Positions 51,001 through 62,221 of a DNA stretch of 64,000 nt are shown in pieces. The stretch lies in the NCBI GenBank assembly GCA_022702545.1, contig JAHRBC010000007.1, forward strand, positions 992,001 through 1,056,000, given 5' to 3'. Positions within the stretch are counted from its first letter, which is position 1, and every line of letters starts with the position of its first letter. The notes below the pieces were generated by a model, which was not told the DNA's origin, ran no database searches, and saw only the letters and a program-made list of their open reading frames with translations. The stretch comes from Phycomyces nitens. Lineage: Eukaryota > Mucoromycota > Mucoromycetes > Mucorales > Phycomycetaceae. A program made the translations under genes and the position numbers.

Positions 51001-51220
51001 GATATTATTAACACACTTCTCGACTATCTATATTTTGCCTACCAACAACATCGACCATCAACACAACCCCAAACTGGGTTTGACTATAGGGTATTTCTAT
51101 GCTTTCTTCCCTTGAATGTAATACTCGTACATACTGTCCAGACCAATATAGTTTCTGTTAAACCCATTCTTATGTTCTGGTTTGCGTTACCTTTGGCACA
51201 AATGGCGCAATATTCGTCAT
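45089..51220 (-). CDS. Soluble-type adenylyl cyclase (two cyclase domains, AAA NTPase, TPR-like tail)
   Basis: A many-exon gene starting MTNIAPFVPK (51220-51191). C1 begins FGVVLMVDVVGFSKLST, its metal-binding Asp being assembled only when exon 51154-51043, an 11-nt exon 50992-50982 and exon 50905-50828 are joined. A second Asp block follows (YFGGDVVKFLGDAV). C2 has FAIDDKGATILAVFGLPPL. A P-loop GPSGVGKSY (about 48600) and Walker B LLFVCDDAQWIDSAS follow after a 20-nt exon (48481-48462). A long helical TPR-like region fills 47700-45100. This order matches ADCY10-type cyclases, which make cAMP in the cytosol and respond to bicarbonate and calcium in animals; regulation here is unknown. One intron (49227-49145) uses a GC donor. 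Exon edges in the TPR half were not all resolved. Confidence 0.88.
50982..50992 (-). other. 11-nt micro-exon of the adenylyl cyclase gene
   Basis: GCTTCAGCAAG is bordered by ...TTGACCAG upstream and GTAAAA downstream. Its inclusion gives DVVG-FSK-LSTLASEK, the exact cyclase signature. Skipping it, or starting at the nearby ATG 50918, removes the catalytic Asp strand. Confidence 0.8.
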
Positions 51221-52376
51221 TTCAGAGGTATGACTTGAAGACATTAACTTGAGAGTGCTATTATATCTAAAGCGCTATTATGTTTTGTGATACGTAAAGG
51301 ACAAGAATTTAGGAACAACGGCCGCAAGTCAAGGATTAAATTCATGCACATAGCTTGCATCAAGGCCTGATGACGTGAAGATCAAGGATATTTAATCAAG
51401 AGTTTGCTAGTGACCTTTATTATTTATTTATTTTTTATATACTCTTTTTTGAATTCAAGAAAGATTGAGCTTGTGTGTCTAGACAAGTATGATTGTAGCA
51501 ATGTTTGACGATTGGTGTTGTATATTGGTTTCATATTGTAGGATCGGATATAATTATAAGCAGTCTTATTTTTAAGAGTATTCTATAAACATTCACTCGA
51601 TAAACAATAGTTTGTCCACACAAAATATTCAAAAAAGAGCCTCTAATCTTGTTTACCATTCAATTTGTACATTTTGAAAACATTACTATTTATGGATATC
51701 CCAAATTAGGAAATATAAAAGTGTGACTGTATAGATTATCAATAGCCAAAATCCAATCATTTTTAATTGTTGTCATAAAAAGAAAAGTCCTATTAAATTG
51801 TATATAATTGGGCATATTTACAAGCTTCCAAATGATCTCGAAAGCACTTTTCGACTTCCAATGATCTTTGGTTGCACTTTCCACGCCATATGGCGCCACC
51901 ATTGGACGCATACGTTTGACGAGGCATCTTGTGTCCCTTCAATAGTTTTCAACACCGCTCGCCAGACTATCACTCGTCTCGCTCAGGAAATAGATCTCGA
52001 TCAACTTCCCCAACTCTTATATACTATAACAGCACACAAATACAGTATAAACCATAGAAAATCATCAAAAGCAATACCGTGGGTATTCAAGGGAACTTAA
52101 TTCTCCAAATGTCACCAGACTTGACAAGCTAAATAAAATTGCTTCGTACAAAAAAAAGGAAATCGAAAACACTCAAAAGGCTTACTGCTGTCATTGGTTG
52201 TGTTGGAGGACATGATCCTGGGAAATAACATGAAATCAGATATACAAAGCGTCAAGGATACAGCTCACTTTATTCTTGTTTAAATATTGGTTATTTTTGT
52301 ACCATTTGTTGGAGAGAGTATTAATAAAAAGAAAGGGATAATAATTAAAAGATAAAAGAATTAATGTAAAGTACAA
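51221..52376. other. Intergenic region with a LINE-like tail on the + strand
   Basis: The frame at 51798-52100 contains AIWRHHWTHTFDEASCVP and NTARQTITRLAQEIDLD, similar in pattern to the tail at 1041-1325. It is read as a truncated LINE remnant with low confidence. Nothing else is recognised. Confidence 0.4.
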
Positions 52377-54643
52377 TCAAGTAATAACAGCAATAATCTT
52401 GGCACCCCAGCGCTTGTACCATGGGCCAGTAATTTCAGGCTCATTATCAAAGCTAGAGTAGTCCATATCCATGCGACCAGTGTCCAAATCGATCTGCTCA
52501 ATAGGAATCATTTTGGATTTGGTCCATAGCTTGATACCAATAAAGCCACCTACGCAGAGAATCAGACCGGCGTAGTTTCCTATAAGACCGACCGCACTCG
52601 CAGGCGAAAAGTAAGAGTAGCCAGCCATGAGAGCGATAACAGTACAGGCAATCATGCCAAAGATGTCACCAAACGGATAACATGGGGCAACAAAGGGCAA
52701 GTCAGAAAGTTTGCGGCCCTGGCGAAGATATGCTTTGCGGAAACGGAAATGAGCAAACGAGATACCACCCCAGGTCACGAAGCCGGCTACACCAGAAAGC
52801 TTGGTGAGGACAATGAAAAGTGCTTTTCCGGGAATAAAGGAAGTCGCAAAGGTAATCAGACTGATAAAAGCTGTGCAAAAAAGAGCGTAGAGTGGTACAC
52901 CGCGTTTGGAAATATAGGCTAAACATTGATGCAGAGAGATAAGTCAAAAGGGTCTTTTGTAGTCTACAAAGGTTACCAAGTCTGCGCGGGGCTAAACCTT
53001 CCTGGGCAAGGGCACAGAGAGTACGACTAGCCACATACATTCCACTGTTTGCACAAGATAGAACCTGCAGACACAAGACCCACTGTTAGTTATCTGTATA
53101 TCGTACCATTATTCTATAAATGTTACTGTAATTAAAATGACTGCATTCATAATGTGCGTGATTCCGGCAATTCCGCTCTTTTGGAATACAATCGTAAATG
53201 GTGAAACTGTAGCAGATCCACTTCCGCCGTCCAAGTTTCGGGGATCGTTTGAAGGTACAATCATACCCATGACAAACACTAGAGTATAGAAGATTATTAG
53301 TGATATTATCAAAAACACAAGTCATAATTAAGTTACCAGATCCAAGATAGAAAATAATAATACGCCAGAATACATTTCGAATAGCTCGAGGTACTTCCTG
53401 AACACAAATGTGTGAGAAAAGGTCATATAACAGTGACCTATATTGGTGTACAACTAACCTTTCGAGGGTTGCCACACTCGCCAGCAGTGATACCAACAAT
53501 CTCAGTACCCTGCATACTGAAAGAAGCCAAAACAAAAGCATTCACAACACCAAGAGCACCATTGGTGAATGCACCAGGATTAACCCAGTACTTGAATCCG
53601 AATACTTCATCGCTATAAGACAAGTAATGTAAGCAATGGGCTATATGCCTTTGCACCAGACTTACCCAATAATACCACCAGATGTGAAGCAGCCGACAAT
53701 AATGAAGATGAGTACAGCGAGAATTTTGATCTGGTTGCTGAGGTTAGAAAGTTATCTTTGTTGGATAGCTGTGATTTCGTACCACACTGAACCAGTACTC
53801 GGCTTCACCATAGCTTCGAGCTCCAAACAAGTTGAGGATGAAGATTACCACAAGCCAGATACCAGACCCTATAAATGATTTATTCAACGAATGAGAATCG
53901 CAAAATCAGTAAGATTTACATTGGTGTCCACGCTTGGACATTTATCTGGTCTAAAGAAACTTACATGCCCAAGAAGGTACTTTTTCTGTCCAGTAGTTCA
54001 TAACCAAGGGAAGTGCTGCAAACAACATGAAGGGTGAGTACTTCTGAAACCTATCTAGGCACTAGTAGGCTACCTGTCAATTCACTCGCAACAATAATAG
54101 CCCAACAGGCCCTATCCAGACTATTAGTACAGTGTATTTATGATTTAACAAGGGTTAGAACCAATGGCTTACCAGTAGTTCCATCCAATAGTTGTTCCAA
54201 AAGACTCGTCCACAAAACGGCGACAGAAGATTGTGAATGATCCAGACACTGGAATATAAGTAGCCATTTCTCCCAACGAGAATGTGACCCAGAACACAAT
54301 AAAGCCAATGATTGCATAGGCAATAAGAGAACCAGCTGGACCAGCCGCTGCTAGGTTTCCGCCTGAAGACAAAAAGAGACCTTGACCAATGACACCTCCG
54401 AGGGAAATCATCTATAGGATCCAAACCCAAAGTTTAGGTGAATAAATGATATGGAATTAAGAGAATGAACATTATACTTGCAGTTAAATGGCGAGACTTG
54501 AGAGTACGCTTCAAACCCTTCTCATTGTGAGTTTGGCTTTCAAGAGAGGCTGATGAGGCACCATCGATCTTTTCATGGGTTACTGTATCAACCTCATACT
54601 TGGCCTGGTTGGATATACTTATTATCTCAATATTATCCTTCAT
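52377..54643 (-). CDS. Amino-acid permease (APC superfamily, YAT/GAP1 type)
   Basis: Starts [17 protein letters not shown] at 54643, with a hydrophilic cytosolic N-terminus. Exon 1 ends at 54482 and exon 2 begins at 54411, giving [22 protein letters not shown], the consensus first transmembrane segment of fungal amino-acid permeases. A GC donor (GCAAGT) is used for that junction. Further exons carry [21 protein letters not shown] (helix 5), [13 protein letters not shown] and a final exon (about 52778-52377) with [16 protein letters not shown]. About 12 helices are expected. It would import amino acids by proton symport at the plasma membrane; substrate is not predictable. Roughly ten exons; middle edges approximate. 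Confidence 0.9.
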
Positions 54644-57600
54644 TGTAGGCAATGTATTAAAAAAAAGTTACTTGAGAAGTAAATAATCTTAAAAGAAAAT
54701 ATTGTGATCTTGATCTCTTTTATAGCTATTTTAAAGTAGTAACTTTATCTAGTCTATCGACGTATCTCTATCACTTTTTACGATTAAGTTCATCTCACAT
54801 GACCCTTACCAAAATGGATTTTTTTGGTTTGTAGATTACTGTTGAATCACAAATTCTAATTGCCATGGTAATCGTGTCAAACATATGTTAAAAATCTGGA
54901 TATAAAATATAGCCTGAGAAACTTGGCTATATTGATACATGGATCAGCTTGCCTAGCTCGCCTTGTACCTGGTCCATACAGATCACTGGTTTTGCTACCT
55001 AAATCCAAGCCCTTTCAACCTTCATTCGACATTATTTACGGAGAATACAGGACCACATATTTTTCTCAAAGTTACTCAAGAGCCTATTACGGCCAATCTA
55101 ATATTTGATTATCGGACTAATTTTGCGTATCTCAATTATATTGCATATTCTATTTTCTTGCGATAACAAAAAACCGACACTGCATATATGCTGCAAGTTA
55201 TCACCTTTTTTCATTGATAATTGTCGTCTGTTAAGATGGTTTAAAGGTCAGAAAATGATAACCACCTCCAGGCAGTTGAGCCTGGAAGAGTTTGATACGA
55301 ACTGTCATTTAGAAAATCCCTTCAACATGTCTGATCTACTAGCATTTATCGACAATTATCTAGCCAGAAATATACAGCGATTATGATATGGCTAATGGAC
55401 GGGCTAACTGGATTTATTCCAAGAACTGTAAACACCTATACGACTATTCATTTAATTCTATATAAGTTGATTTAAATCTTAAAGACTCGTATTATCTATT
55501 GTTTCTTTCCACTCAAACCCAAAATATCACACCACCATTGTTTTTGGTAGTCAATACTCTTTAAAATCACCAAGAAACCCTTAATTACCATTGCACTTGA
55601 CTTGTAGCTATCTATATAAAATATTATAACCGACAGATACGAGTATACATAACATTAACAAGAAAAACACAGATGTTATTGAAAACCATATTCCCACATT
55701 GATTCGAGCTGAGAATATTAAATAAACTATATATCTATTAAATAATTGTTAATTAATTTGTACAATTTATATAATGATTCTAGAAACTAGCTTCTATACT
55801 TTATGTGGCAATAGTATATTGAATTATGTAGCATTTCCATTTTCATCACCTCTTTGAATACAAAGTTTGTCATCTTGTTTATCCTACAGTCATGCATTAT
55901 GTGTATTAACTAATGGTAGCCAGTTAAAAGCCATGAGATATTGGCTTGCTAGTTTGCTTTAATGCATAAGAATTTGTTAATAAGAATGTCTAGAGCATAT
56001 TGTAGATTTTTTATATCAATATGGCAGTGTCTTTGCACCAGAGCTCAAAAAAGCTAGGCAAACAGCGAGACAAAAGATAAAATACCTCAGTTTTTAAATT
56101 CAGATATTCATTCATAAAAAGAGAATTTTTGAAAGTTAAACAAGATCATATATTTACTAAAGAACTATAATTCAGACCGGTCTATTTTGTAGAAAGTACC
56201 ATGTTAAGCTTCAAGAGAAAAAGCAAAATATTGGTCTATTACACGAGTTCTGCACTATCTCTTGATGCATCTAGCACTGACAAATTGGAAGTTCATTTTA
56301 TACTGTATAATTTGGGAGGGGGTAGCAATGATGTATTTGGTGATATCACAAGGTAGTGTTTTTCTAGACTGCTTCAATGCTGCTTTCTGCTCTATTAGAC
56401 AAATTTACAAGACATGTCTTTAGGGCCTGGTTATCATCACTTATACCGGAAAACCCGGGTTAGACTAGGGCTTGGATTTCATGCATTGTTGCATGAACAG
56501 AATCAAGGCTGGTCCTTAAGAATACTGAAATCTCTAGAGTAGCTCTCCCAGAGTGGCTGTCACCGCCATATATGTCTTGAATTTTAAGAATTAATGAAAG
56601 TACAAGAAAGTTTGGACCACCAATGTCCATTTTGATTTCTTGGTTCTTGGATTTATCCAACCAGGCTTCTATCTCTGGGAAAACTTGGTTTTCCAAGTCC
56701 TCAGTGGGATGGATAATAGATCAATTCGAGAAACAATTGTCTTTTCAAACAGTTAATTCTGCCAGAACCTTGTTTGATTTTGTAGAAAGATCAGCAATAG
56801 ATATTCCTACCATATCACCACTTTCCACCACCCGATTTGTCATTGTTGATAACCATACTAAGAGTCAGGCTTTTGGCTGGTTTATTTACAAGACATGAAA
56901 TCGGCCTGGAAAATATTTTCCTATGCAACTATGGAAAAGCACATTTGTTCTTGTGAATATTAGACTTTGTATCCTTTTTATACACTTTACTGAATCCAAT
57001 TGAGCAGTTTTTGGGCAATCAAGTATAAAATTTGGTAATTTTTCATGTGTCAGAGTGGGTACAGGTTTGCTTTTATTTTGGTATTGTTTTCATATTTATA
57101 TTATAAAGCTATCATGGAAACAAATTATGGATAATCTATAGCAGTACCTAGAGCAAGCTTAGGATGGCAAGACTGATTAGTATACAATATGCTTGGTGCC
57201 AACGTCACTGAAAACGCAAATGGCGAGTATGATGGTTCTTTCTGTTTATGCTGAAAGGAAGGCTGGCTCAAGGACATCACCAATGTCATGACCATCTTTT
57301 CTTTTAGTTGAAAAGATTACAATTCAACAAATGTAAGAAAAGAGAGCATCATATTATCATTACTACTATATACTGTCTATATCTAGACTACCGTTTGATG
57401 TGCTTTATATTAGTGTTCATCTTCCAATCATTATTACTGTAAATGTGCTATAAAACAGTTTATATACTTTTTGCCCAACTCTTGCCAATTTTCTATTAGG
57501 TCTAATAGAAAGTTTCCTTCTTTTTTTTAATGGAACCAAGTATTCCTACCAGTCTTGGCGTATTCCAAGAGTCCATAGAGACCGTAGATAATTGTAAGCA

Positions 57601-58389
57601 TCCCAAGACACCACTTTTTTATGATAATTTATTCATATTGGCTACCTGGCTTATTTACATAAACAAGAGATTCAATATCTATAAAATCAAACCAAATCAA
57701 ATAGTCAAATATCTCGGCTAGATATCTTTAAGGCTAGGGATCCAATATACTTTTAACTGGCTCTGTTGTACGGAAGACTGTGTAGCATGAGAAATGAATG
57801 TTAAACCTAAATTGAATTAAACATCTTGTATGGTGCATTCAGACTTTGATTTCAGTATATGACCTCTCAGACTGACTCAGACTGAAAGTAATTCAGCGGG
57901 GATTAAATATTTTGGCTGTAATTTTTGACAAAAAAAAAGTATTTCTTGCTCCTCAGCCAAAAACAGAGAAATACTTGCAAAAATTTGCAGGTATTTTACT
58001 GTGTCAGACTAGAGTGTACAAGTCTCACATTCTATCCAATAAAGACTCTTTAAACTTGAATATTTCCAATTTGAGCACTTCCTTATCAGGTATGAAAGCC
58101 AATAAAAATGCCTTATGCATTTTATGTCAGGAACCAATCTATACAAGAGACAGGGCAAGAGAACAGATAGAGAGTTACAGATATATTTTTGAGAAGCAAT
58201 ACATAGAGCATGATCATATTGTATTGTCTCAGGGATTCAAATAGTGGTTGCTGGCAGTACCTTTCTTGATACTTTGAATAATGGATACTCCAAAGACAAA
58301 TTGAAGAAATCCAATGATTTTTTATGGAAAAAAGCGATCCTCGAGGCTCCAGGGACAGACTATACTTCCTCCAAAGTCATTATATGCTA
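54644..58389. other. Long AT-rich spacer with weak coding remnants
   Basis: A minus frame at 56696-56460 (FPEIEAWLDKSKNQ; IGGPNFLVLSLILKIQDIYGG) looks non-random but is isolated. A + frame ending at 58244 carries ALCILCQEPIYTRDRAREQ. Both are probably transposon debris. No intact gene seen. Confidence 0.4.
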
Positions 58390-59796
58390 TGCCGCAGCAA
58401 ATACAGCCTTAGTATGAGGTTTGCTGATCGATTCTCCTCGGAGGCAGAGAACCAGGGATTGACTGAATGCATTGTTTCGGTGGCCATTATATCTCATGGC
58501 AAAATTGAGTACAGCTCTTTATTGAGACATCGTGATGTTGAGGTTTGCTCAGTTGGTGCATTAGCAATAGACCTTTTTTTTACGATTACACTTTGAAAAG
58601 CAAGAGAACTAATATAAGACCATGGTGTTAAAAGGCGATACTCCTTCCAAATCGATCCAGTACAAAGCATAGCATGCAACATATACCAAAGTTTTCAAGA
58701 AGGTTGGAATTCATACATCAAAATTCACTCGTGCGAACAGGAAGAGTGCCTCAAATATTATTGCTCAAAAGAATGTTTCCGGAGACCAGCAGAGAATGGT
58801 TGGACTCTATGTATCCAGCCTCCCAGTAGAAGCAATGAAGAGCCTTGCTGATTACTAAAGTTAGCAACACTCGAATTATTTCTTGTCAAGGGCCACTATT
58901 AAACCATATGCTGCATTGCAGAATCTTATAAACAAGGATATCAAGTATTGAAAAGACAGGTTCAACAATTATAGTACCATTCAAGAAGATATTGTTGGTC
59001 CCAACTTCCTGAACTTGATTGTACATCTGCACGTTGTGTTCCTTTAGGTAAATACTTCTAACAAATATATCAAGATAAAAAAACTCGTTCTCTTTAATAT
59101 TAAGAACTTTAGAACTATGTTGTCCTTAAAAAGAAGTATCCAACATACTATATTTGGAATTGCGAGTTGTTCAACACAGCAGCATACAAACATTTTGAGC
59201 TACAAGTACTTGGGTCTCTTGAGCAGGAAGAGACAGCGTTTCTTTCCAACCATTGCAAAATGGGAATGCCTGATTTGGTGGCCACACTACAGGATGTCTT
59301 TGACAAAAGGACAATAATGATGCTGACAACAAAACCAGAAAATATATCACAACCCCAGAAGCTCCAAGATAGGATTTCTGAATTCCTTGCAATGGGTAGC
59401 ACCCTCTTTAGCTCCACGACAACCTCCACAGCACCAAAACTATCCTTTACATCTCATTCAACCTTTCCACTCCAACAGGCCCATTCAGCCAATTCCCAGA
59501 CTCAGGACTATCAAACGAACCAAACAATTGTTACGATCACTGATGCTTGAAGAGAGTACGATACAGGAATTGGTGGAAATCCCTCTGTCAAATCCATGGA
59601 ACAAATGTATGGAACTGGTTGGAGAAAATAACAAAAGGATTCTTGGTTTTTCAACAGAAGGAAAGAGATATATACAGTGATCCAAGCAAAGGCAAACCAT
59701 GAAGGGATTTCCTGCGAAGAATCAGCAAGGGTACTAAAAGAACAGCGAGCACGACTAGGAATATCTTTGGATAAATTAAGATCTCATTTAAAATAG
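58390..59796 (+). pseudogene. Crypton-type tyrosine recombinase remnant
   Basis: Pieces in several frames follow the order of fungal Crypton proteins: MRFADRFSSEAENQGLTECI, then SHGKIEYSSLLRHRDVEVCS and VGALAIDLFF, then (other frame, 58645-58855) SKSIQYKA-x-HATYTKVFKKVG, HTSKFTRANRKSASN and GDQQRMVGLYVSSLPVEAMK. These match the 'GKTN..G......RHK....C.vGALA' and 'H..R......A...G....i...G.W' pattern. A C-terminal DNA-binding part follows (SNPWNKCMELVGENNKRI; HEGISCEESARVLKEQRA), ending at 59796. Stops and frameshifts abound. Cryptons integrate DNA circles by strand exchange; this copy is inactive and its ends are not visible. Confidence 0.55.
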
Positions 59797-60846
59797 AAAA
59801 ACACATATTTTTATTATATCAATTATTAATTATTATTATCAATATCTTTAATAGATATTGTTGCACTGAAGCTTTATGTCCCTAATGTCTTGGAAAATAT
59901 AGTTTTTTGATTCATAAAAACCATCAAACCCACTATCAAAAATACTCCAAAATAGGCATGAAATCTGATTTTTTTCCAATTTAAGTATTTCCTTCTCATT
60001 CCTAATCCCGCAAAATTCGAGCAGTCTGAAACCCAGACAGACTATGAGCCACAAGAAATACCCTCACAGTATTTTCATGTACTTTCAAAAGCCCAAGACT
60101 TTTGCAAAAATAAAGTTATACAAAATCCAGGTTGCGCGTTGGATAGCCATAGTATTGATTGATGTATTCCATGGCTCCATTTTTAATTAAATGGCTTTAA
60201 CAAAAAAAACCTTGGTATCTTGAAGATTTGCTAGTAAGAGATGGTTACATAGCGGAACTCATAATTATATTTTCCAGTATGTCGGATGTTAAATACCATT
60301 TTCTTACCTGCGGAGTTTTATTAATCAGAATTGAAACAAATTCGACAAAAATCGATAGTTAAAGCTAAATGCACCATACCTCGATACGTTTTAGCCTAAT
60401 ATTAAACAATAGTATTTTCTATATACTAACACCAAGAAAACCAAAGGATATATTTGCAAAAGTGCCATAGTATAAAGAGAGTCCCAGAACTAACATGTTT
60501 TTTTTTTTTTGGTGATTACAAGTGTCTGTTGGTCTATTAGTAATAAATATAATTCGACAACAAATGAGGCATCAACTGAGGATATTTAATTAGTATCAAG
60601 ATACAAAAACTTGGATGAAATAATGGCACTTTATCTATTCACTTTAAATACTAGTTGATATCTTCAAAATGAAAACAATTGAATAAATTCAGCACGGATG
60701 TCGTTACTATGGCAAACGGGTCAAGTTAATGCACTGCGGCGTTTATCTATCTAGTAGCATATACATAGTTACATCGTTGTTTATTTCTCTCTGTTTGGTC
60801 AGTTGAACTAAAAGCCAATAGTATAAATAGCAAATATCCCTTTCCA

Positions 60847-60867
60847 ATAAATAAATAAATAAATAAA
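60847..60867. repeat. AAAT tetranucleotide repeat
   Basis: Five consecutive AAAT units. Confidence 0.85.
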
Positions 60868-62046
60868 GATTTCAACTCTCTTTCTACTTTTTTCTTTTCT
60901 TTTTACCCCTGTCTACTTGAACCCACACCATTCACTTTGGTATTATACACACGATTAATGATTTATGGACTTGAAAATGCAGGCACAGAAAATTGTATAG
61001 ACGATTATTTTTAATGGATTTATGTCTTTATTGTACACTCAATACAGACAACATGTCTTTCTTGTCTTGGAACATCTCTGTTTGATTCCAAGATCTATCT
61101 TTGTAGACCAAATATCGTATCCAATGTCAACTAGGAACCATATATTTCCCAATGCTTGGTACAATCGAGTGTACATTACCAAATGGACAATTTTTTGGAG
61201 TCCTGTCAACTTTTTGATTTTTTTTCCCAATACATTTATTGGCTATGGTACTTGCTCACACTGATGATTGCAGCCGGCCACAATTCTTACCATTGACGAC
61301 GTTTCAAATTGAGCAAGAGTTTCATACACATTGTTGGTTTGAGATTCAACCTCAATTCAAGCCATTGTAGTTGTTATGGGATGGAACATTCATTTGACAA
61401 TAATTATATTGAGAAACCATTGGCTCAATAAAATATACAGTGCTGGCACAAAAATCGATCATTTGCAATAATGAGACCTGACTTTCAAGACATGCAAGAT
61501 ATAATATCGCAAAACACACACACACATACATACATATATATTCTGGTCATTAGTATTCTTCAACGGCCAGAATCACCAGCTTTATACTTGATTGCCCAAA
61601 AGATGTTTAAAAGTCACAGCCAAGAGTATAAAGACTTTAATAATATTCACAAGACCAAATCTATGGCTGTATAGGATAAATATCATATATTCTAGACTGC
61701 TTTCATGACTTTGAATCAGCCCCAAAAACCAGACTCTTTGTAAAATGTACAAAGTATCTTATTTAAATGACCCTTTGGGATGTATACAAACCAACAGTAT
61801 TATCATGCACTATAGACGGCCAATTTATCAATAAAGATACAAAGATTGACAATAATGACTTTGCTCCTAATAGTCTAGATTGCACCAAGCTCTTTTAATC
61901 GAGCTGTATAGATGTTTAATTGTAATCATTGGTGGTCAAATCACTGAATCTTTATACTATCAAGCCAATGGTTGTTGTGTGCAAAACAAGGTAGCTGCAT
62001 GCACACCTTGTACTTATTTTTCTCTCTAGCCTCGTTTTGGGTGTGA

Positions 62047-62091
62047 TGTATATACATATATATATATATGTATATATATATGTATATATAT
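62047..62091. repeat. TA/TATG microsatellite
   Basis: Alternating TA with interspersed GTATA units, about 45 bp. Confidence 0.85.
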
Positions 62092-62221
62092 TTTATTTTC
62101 ACTGACATTACGATTATGAACCAAAACATATCCTCGTCAATATATTCCAATTGACCCCTCTTTCTTCTCTTTCTCTTCTTTCCCCAAATCTCTTTCTTGG
62201 CATTCTGGACTGTATTGGACA

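Larger units (their letters stand above)
59797..62221. other. Intergenic region upstream of the TBC gene, with simple repeats
   Basis: No coding region is supported. Contains an AAAT repeat (60847-60867), a CA/CATA repeat (61513-61540) and an AT/ATGT repeat (62047-62091), the last about 130 bp upstream of the TBC start codon. Pyrimidine-rich TTTCTTCTC stretches lie at 62160-62200 near the probable promoter. Confidence 0.6.

Noticed and set aside
50983..51252. + strand frame of 89 codons
   Set aside because: It overlaps the first exons of the cyclase on the minus strand, whose joined sequence gives the expected active-site motif.
61513..62091. CA/TA repeats as a telomere or origin
   Set aside because: They are ordinary microsatellites without telomeric units or supporting structure.
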